A DNA stretch of 46,976 nt from positions 1 through 46,976 of the forward strand of contig JABJJN010000008.1 in the NCBI GenBank assembly GCA_018660835.1, in the 5' to 3' direction. This DNA is from Gemmatimonadota bacterium. GTDB lineage: Bacteria > Latescibacterota > UBA2968 > UBA8231. This document shows positions 42,876 to 46,976 of this stretch, in pieces; positions within the stretch are counted from its first letter, which is position 1, and every line of letters starts with the position of its first letter. The translations under genes and the position numbers were made by a program. Below the pieces are notes generated by a model. The model searched no databases. It was not told the origin of the DNA and worked only from the letters and a program-made list of their open reading frames with translations.

Positions 42876-45248
42876 ATGACGCAAACGACCCACCAGCACA
42901 AGCAGGACATTTCAACACCGACTCAAGTGGTGCAGATTGACGTGGGCGGATCCGTCGACGGTGTGATGACACGAGATCCCATCGGCTATGGTCCCTATGA
43001 TCAGACCTGGGAGAATATGGTCGGCGTATCCCTGGAGAATGTCGGCGACGAGGCAGTTATAGACCCATGGATCAGCGTGGATGGCAGATGCCGCTGGCGC
43101 AGCCTGGAAGAGATTCTCGCAGGTATCCTGACGCCGCAGATGAATGACGCCGCCAAGGCACGGGCGATCTGGGAATTCGCACGCACCCACAGATACCACA
43201 GCACAACCGGTGATGACGAAGTCAAAGACACGGTAAAGATGCTCAACGTCTACGGCTACACTCTCTGTTGGGACGAAGCGTATACCGTGTCCAATCTGTG
43301 GCAGGCGGCGGGCTTGAAGATTCGCCGTGGTCTCCCACACGGTCACTGTACGACGGAAGTCTACTACGATGATGATTACCATCTACTGGACAGCGATGAG
43401 CATTTACTGATCCTGGATCGTGACAATCAGACCATCGCCTCAGAGGCCCAGATCAGTCGCGATCACGATCTGATGAAACGTGCCCACACCTATGGCATTT
43501 TGTCCGGTGAGAGTCGGGAGACCTCCGAATCTGCGGCGTCCCTGTTCTGCCACCAGGGCCCACGATCCGGCGGCCGTCCTCGAGTCGGGGACCACACGAT
43601 GAGTTTGGTTCTGCGCCCCGGCGAGAAACTTGCATGGGGGTGGACCGAGAACGGCAAGTACCACGGCTTCGGTCAGGCGCCACCGCGTTACGCCAATGGC
43701 AAGCAACACTGGTCGGTTCCCCTGACCGACACGCGTTGGGCCCTTTCCACCAACAATGTCCTGGTCGAAGAAACAGGCTTGGCCGCCCAAGCAGAGGGGC
43801 AGATCATCTTCGAGATGCGCTCCCCCTATGTCGTGGTCGGTGGACGTATGCAGATTGAACTCGAGGGCAGCGGCGCCCTGTCGGCCCAACGCGTCGAGGA
43901 TGATTCCTGGACTCCGATCGAACCCAGCGCAGAGCCAGGTGCTGAGGGCACGACGATCGACCTGGATCCTCTACTGCCCGCTGCCGCCGTTCCTTGTTAT
44001 GGGGTGCGTGTCCGTGTGCAGGGCAATAGCTGGGTTTTGCGAAAACTGCAGATTGAGGCGGATCTGCAGATGGCCCCATTGTCTCTGCCGACGCTGCGTC
44101 TTGGCAGCAATCAAGTGACCTACACGGATTGCAGCGAGGCTCGGCATATGCGACTCCGCTGCCAATGGCTGGAGCGCAACGACTGGACCGCTCCACCCAT
44201 GGTCGAAGGCCTGGCACCGAACGCAGGTAAGCCGCAACTGACCAGCTGCGTACGACTGGGCTGGAACCCGACCCCAGAAGCGATGGACTATCATGTGCGT
44301 CTCGGTACTGACGAGGACGTCGATCTGGCCCTGTCGCCAGTTTTCGACAAGCTCGTGTCCAGGACAACCTCCGCGGGGCAGTGTTTCTGGACGGTGCCTG
44401 AGGAAGGCCTCCTCAATCCAGACACTGACTACTACTGGAAAGTCCGTGCTCGCAGCGCCCAGGGCGTATGGGGGCCGTGGAGTCAGGCCGCCCACCTTCG
44501 GGTTCTTGCCCCGGGAATCCCACTACAGGTTCACCTTGAGATGAACTGGCCCGAACGCTGCGGGCGGCTTCACTGGCGACCGAATCCTCAGGGCAACGAA
44601 CCACTTGCCTATGAAATCCACGGTAGCGACGAGCGAGGATTCAGCGCTCGGCGGGGTGATTATGAGATCTATCTCGGCAACCAGGGGGGCAGCGAACGTC
44701 AAACGGTTCCGGGCAATCTGGTTGCCGTCGTCGACGCGGACGCAGACGCCAGAGGTGATTCCGACTCAGGCAGTCTCGGGCACATGGTGATCGGTCCCCA
44801 GGTCGATCTTCACATGCAACATCCCTTCTATCGCGTCGTGGCCGTAGACGCAGACGGCGTCCGCAGCGGACCCTCACAGATGGTGGAAGCACCACATCCC
44901 TTCGTCACCACGCCACTGCCTCGCCAGATTCCGGCCAATGAAGCCACGATCATCCAACTCCACTCTCTTCGCTCGCGGGGAGACCTGCGAGCAGTCAGTG
45001 ATGGCCCGCGCCGATATCGCCAGGCCTTTCGCGATGGCGAACAGTTGGAATTCCTTCTCGATGAAGGACCCGACTGGATACATCTGGACGCGACAACAGG
45101 CGTTCTCACAATGTCCCCCCCAGTTCAGGGAGCCTTGGGCAATCACACAGTGACCCTGCGAATTCGCAGCAACCAAGGCGATGCGGACGTCATCGGCTGG
45201 GATGTCGATGTCCAGCCAGTATCGCCGGCCACGGAAGACGCCATTTGA
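42876..45248 (+). CDS. Multidomain protein with transglutaminase-like and FN3 domains
   Basis: Protein of 790 aa. Residues 95-180 look like a transglutaminase-like domain with the Cys-His-Asp triad in GYTLCWDEAYTVSNLWQAAG, GLPHGHCTTEVYYDDDYHLL and the following DSDEH. A middle beta-rich region follows, then fibronectin type III modules (PQLTSCVRLGWNPTPEAMDY; DTDYYWKVRARSAQGVWGPW) and a C-terminal Ig-like segment (LDATTGVLTMSPPVQGALGN). No N-terminal signal peptide is visible, odd for FN3 proteins, so export may be by another route. The domain assignment is by motif and moderately secure; the substrate is unknown. The next gene overlaps its stop (TTGA). Confidence 0.78.
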   Translation: MTQTTHQHKQDISTPTQVVQIDVGGSVDGVMTRDPIGYGPYDQTWENMVGVSLENVGDEAVIDPWISVDGRCRWRSLEEILAGILTPQMNDAAKARAIWEFARTHRYHSTTGDDEVKDTVKMLNVYGYTLCWDEAYTVSNLWQAAGLKIRRGLPHGHCTTEVYYDDDYHLLDSDEHLLILDRDNQTIASEAQISRDHDLMKRAHTYGILSGESRETSESAASLFCHQGPRSGGRPRVGDHTMSLVLRPGEKLAWGWTENGKYHGFGQAPPRYANGKQHWSVPLTDTRWALSTNNVLVEETGLAAQAEGQIIFEMRSPYVVVGGRMQIELEGSGALSAQRVEDDSWTPIEPSAEPGAEGTTIDLDPLLPAAAVPCYGVRVRVQGNSWVLRKLQIEADLQMAPLSLPTLRLGSNQVTYTDCSEARHMRLRCQWLERNDWTAPPMVEGLAPNAGKPQLTSCVRLGWNPTPEAMDYHVRLGTDEDVDLALSPVFDKLVSRTTSAGQCFWTVPEEGLLNPDTDYYWKVRARSAQGVWGPWSQAAHLRVLAPGIPLQVHLEMNWPERCGRLHWRPNPQGNEPLAYEIHGSDERGFSARRGDYEIYLGNQGGSERQTVPGNLVAVVDADADARGDSDSGSLGHMVIGPQVDLHMQHPFYRVVAVDADGVRSGPSQMVEAPHPFVTTPLPRQIPANEATIIQLHSLRSRGDLRAVSDGPRRYRQAFRDGEQLEFLLDEGPDWIHLDATTGVLTMSPPVQGALGNHTVTLRIRSNQGDADVIGWDVDVQPVSPATEDAI

Positions 45249-45655
45249 ACTCCCTGTCGTCCCCCGAGCAGGGCCGCAATATCGGCGAAGAAGGGATCAA
45301 CTTTCGGTATTTTTTCGGTGGATTGCTGATATTCTTCGCTCTCGGAATGACGCTTCTTCTGGCTGTCATGGGGGCACCTCTGTTTCTGCGTGCTCTTGTC
45401 TTCTTCCCGCTGTGGTTTGGCGTGCTTTGTCTGATCCAGGCGGGAAAGGGTGTGTGTGTGTTTCTCGCCGCCAAGGGGCAATGCGTCGTCGCTCACGGCA
45501 CGATACCGATCGCCAACCCAGCTGCGCGACAAGCGCTCGAACAGCAAGCCATACGCATTCACATCATTTCGATGGTCGTCGCTTGCCTCCTGGCCGTGAC
45601 ACTCATGCTGGCTTCCCTCCTGATCCCCTGGCAATCCTTCTTCACCACCGCGTAG
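45245..45655 (+). CDS. Small membrane protein
   Basis: Protein of 136 aa from TTG 45245, overlapping the previous stop. About three or four hydrophobic helices (YFFGGLLIFFALGMTLLLAV, FLRALVFFPLWFGVLCLIQA, IHIISMVVACLLAVTLMLAS) surround a short Lys/Cys-containing loop. Unrecognised. The tight coupling suggests a role with the transglutaminase-like protein upstream. Confidence 0.68.
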   Translation: MNSLSSPEQGRNIGEEGINFRYFFGGLLIFFALGMTLLLAVMGAPLFLRALVFFPLWFGVLCLIQAGKGVCVFLAAKGQCVVAHGTIPIANPAARQALEQQAIRIHIISMVVACLLAVTLMLASLLIPWQSFFTTA

Positions 45656-45665
45656 CGGAATCATT

Positions 45666-46622
45666 TTGGCCGACAAGTCCAGACTGCTGATCAAGATTCT
45701 GAAGAAGATTCCCATCTTCGATGCTCTTCCGCCTACAAGCGTGAAGTTACTCATCTCCCTGTGTGAACCTCGCACTCTGGAAGAGGGAGAGGAATTGTGT
45801 CACAGCGGCACACCGAGTGATGAGATGTATATCCTGCTGGCAGGCGAGCTGTCTGTTACGACACAGGAGGGGATGCTGGTCGCTACGTTGACACCTGTGA
45901 CAACAGTGGGAGAAATGGGTGTCATCACCGGCCAACCGCGCTCGGCGACAGTAACCGCCGTGCGCCCGACACGAGTGTTGACGTTGAAGCGCGAGCGCTT
46001 CGAGGCAGCGATTCAGGATGATTCATCCCTGAGTTCGCGGGTCATGCGCAATTTCATCGAGATCCTCGCAGCTCGCGTCGGCGACGACAATGTCCGTCTT
46101 CGAGATTTCGAACAGGAGGTGCGGAGGGCCGGATCCACAACGAGAGCGATGGAAGACCGCTTGCGGCGCCATCAGGCACGCACTGAACACGCCCTGGATC
46201 TACTGGTCGCCAGTGGTGGAGAACGGGAAGAAGCTCAGCAGAGAATCGACGCACAGATACTCGAGCAGGCGCCGCGCGTTCTGGTCGTAGACGATGAGCC
46301 AGACTTCAGGGATCTCGTGCGGCGGACCCTCTCGTATTGCTATGTCACTGAGGCGGGAGACGGCGAGCAGGCACTGACGCAGATAGAGCAGGATATGCCG
46401 CAGATCGTCGTCACGGACATTCGCATGCCAGGGATGGACGGCCTCGAACTGGCGGCGACACTACGTGAGCGCCATCCCGGGCTACCGCTACTGGGGGTCT
46501 CCGGTTTCGTCGATCCAGACGAAGCAGAGGAGTCATTCGGTCGCTTTATGAGCAAGCCGATCGCCGTCAACGAGTTTCGCACGCTCGTTGAGGAAGCGCT
46601 TACCGAATCAGACGCTCCATGA
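45666..46622 (+). CDS. Cyclic-nucleotide-domain and receiver-domain fusion protein
   Basis: Protein of 318 aa from TTG 45666. Residues 15-135 are a cyclic-nucleotide-binding beta-roll (IFDALPPTSVKLLISLCEPR, DEMYILLAGELSVTTQEGML, VGEMGVITGQPRSATVTAVR). A coiled helix linker (DFEQEVRRAGSTTRAMEDRL) follows, then a receiver domain (RVLVVDDEPDFRDLVRRTLS, the phosphoacceptor Asp in VVTDIRMPGMDGLELAATLR, the Lys in FGRFMSKPIAVNEF). No DNA-binding or enzymatic output is present. It converges on a histidine kinase gene 32 bases away, a likely signalling partner. Possibly a cyclic-nucleotide-gated signalling relay. Confidence 0.87.
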   Translation: MADKSRLLIKILKKIPIFDALPPTSVKLLISLCEPRTLEEGEELCHSGTPSDEMYILLAGELSVTTQEGMLVATLTPVTTVGEMGVITGQPRSATVTAVRPTRVLTLKRERFEAAIQDDSSLSSRVMRNFIEILAARVGDDNVRLRDFEQEVRRAGSTTRAMEDRLRRHQARTEHALDLLVASGGEREEAQQRIDAQILEQAPRVLVVDDEPDFRDLVRRTLSYCYVTEAGDGEQALTQIEQDMPQIVVTDIRMPGMDGLELAATLRERHPGLPLLGVSGFVDPDEAEESFGRFMSKPIAVNEFRTLVEEALTESDAP

Positions 46623-46654
46623 CCGAACCGGCGCCCAAGCTTGCGATCCAGCGA

Positions 46655-46976
46655 TCAGGAAACCTGGGGTAAGACAAGAATCTGCCGTCCCCCCCCCTGT
46701 GCGTCAGCCCCTATCGTCAGATCTCCGCCGTAGGCACGGGCGAGATAGCGCCCAATACTCAGACCGAATCCAGTAGGCTGGCCACCTTCCTTGGTCGAGT
46801 ATCCCAGTTCAAAGACTCGTTCCGTCAAGTCCTCGGATATTCCCGGGCCATCATCTTCTACCTCGAACCGCACCTGTGAGTCGACGATGGTCGTACTCAT
46901 ATGAATGGCTCCCCCTTCACCAGCGCCGGCGAGGGCCTCACGAGCATTCTGAATCAGTGCGATCAGGATCTGCAGC
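46655..46976 (-). CDS. Histidine kinase, C-terminal ATPase domain (partial, cut by right edge)
   Basis: Last 107 residues or so of a sensor kinase on the minus strand. From the window edge the frame reads LQILIALIQNAREALAGAGE (N box), FEVEDDGPGI (G1 box), FELGYSTKEGGQPTGFGLSI (F and G2 boxes) and ends LVLPQVS. An apparent ATG start at 46900 is internal, as the N box is upstream of it. The histidine phosphotransfer and sensor parts lie beyond the edge. It converges with the cyclic-nucleotide/receiver protein. Confidence 0.88.
   Translation of the reverse strand, partial: LQILIALIQNAREALAGAGEGGAIHMSTTIVDSQVRFEVEDDGPGISEDLTERVFELGYSTKEGGQPTGFGLSIGRYLARAYGGDLTIGADAQGGGRQILVLPQVS

Overview
The window is a gene-dense, moderately GC-rich bacterial chromosome segment (GC in the upper fifties by eye). 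It comes from a Gram-negative heterotroph, as shown by an HlyD-type periplasmic adaptor, periplasmic solute-binding proteins and many N-terminal signals. The accessory gene mix (sulfatase, Gfo/Idh/MocA oxidoreductase, neutral-ceramidase-like protein, M55 and M19 peptidases, an ECF sigma factor fused to leucine-rich repeats, and a MutL-like protein in a membrane operon) resembles uncultured Latescibacterota/Poribacteria/Chloroflexota-type genomes. That placement is inference. No rRNA, tRNA, IS element, phage gene or CRISPR array was recognised. No gene-free gap exceeds 300 bases.

Layout. 1-2000 (minus): end of a type-I-like exporter pair, HlyD adaptor then ABC exporter, cut by the left edge. 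2268-8034 (plus): DCC-family protein, three small membrane-anchored coiled-coil proteins, a sulfatase, an aldo/keto reductase and a Gfo/Idh/MocA dehydrogenase. 8149-11823: ECF-sigma/LRR fusion and a ceramidase-like protein. 11891-13982 (minus): secreted alpha/beta hydrolase and an unknown protein. 14142-17877 (plus): cyclopropane fatty acid synthase, 5'-3' exonuclease, beta-propeller protein. 17888-19795 (minus): M55 peptidase, a lysine-rich small protein, an unknown beta-rich protein. 20082-20804: SMUG1-type uracil-DNA glycosylase.

The centrepiece is 20905-31789, which reads as a complete selenoneine island. On the plus strand a Crp/Fnr regulator, an ABC ATPase, a binding-protein/permease fusion of the OpuC/EgtU kind and the histidine trimethylase EgtD form one tightly packed operon. 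Facing it on the minus strand is selD followed by a selenate-type ABC transporter (binding protein, ATPase, tandem-fused permease). Divergent from selD are senA (EgtB-like selenoneine synthase) and senB (selenosugar synthase). Together they would import selenium, make selenophosphate (SelD), make a selenosugar (SenB), make hercynine (EgtD) and join the two into selenoneine (SenA). The SelD reading frame contains an in-frame UGA exactly at the catalytic cysteine position, followed by a SECIS-like hairpin with a GGUC loop, so SelD is itself predicted to be a selenoprotein and its true N-terminus lies upstream of the apparent ORF start.

Right side. 31879-33857: M19 dipeptidase and metallophosphoesterase. 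33966-41923: a second Crp/Fnr regulator, two small proteins, a MutL/GlmL-type ASKHA ATPase, a barrel-sandwich/KOW-like protein, an FN3/DUF6754-like membrane protein and three more membrane proteins, mostly overlapping or a few bases apart. No glutamate mutase is present, so this looks like an uncharacterised membrane assembly. 41961-45655: alpha/beta hydrolase, transglutaminase-like multidomain protein and small membrane protein. 45666-46976: cyclic-nucleotide-domain/receiver fusion convergent with a histidine kinase cut by the right edge.
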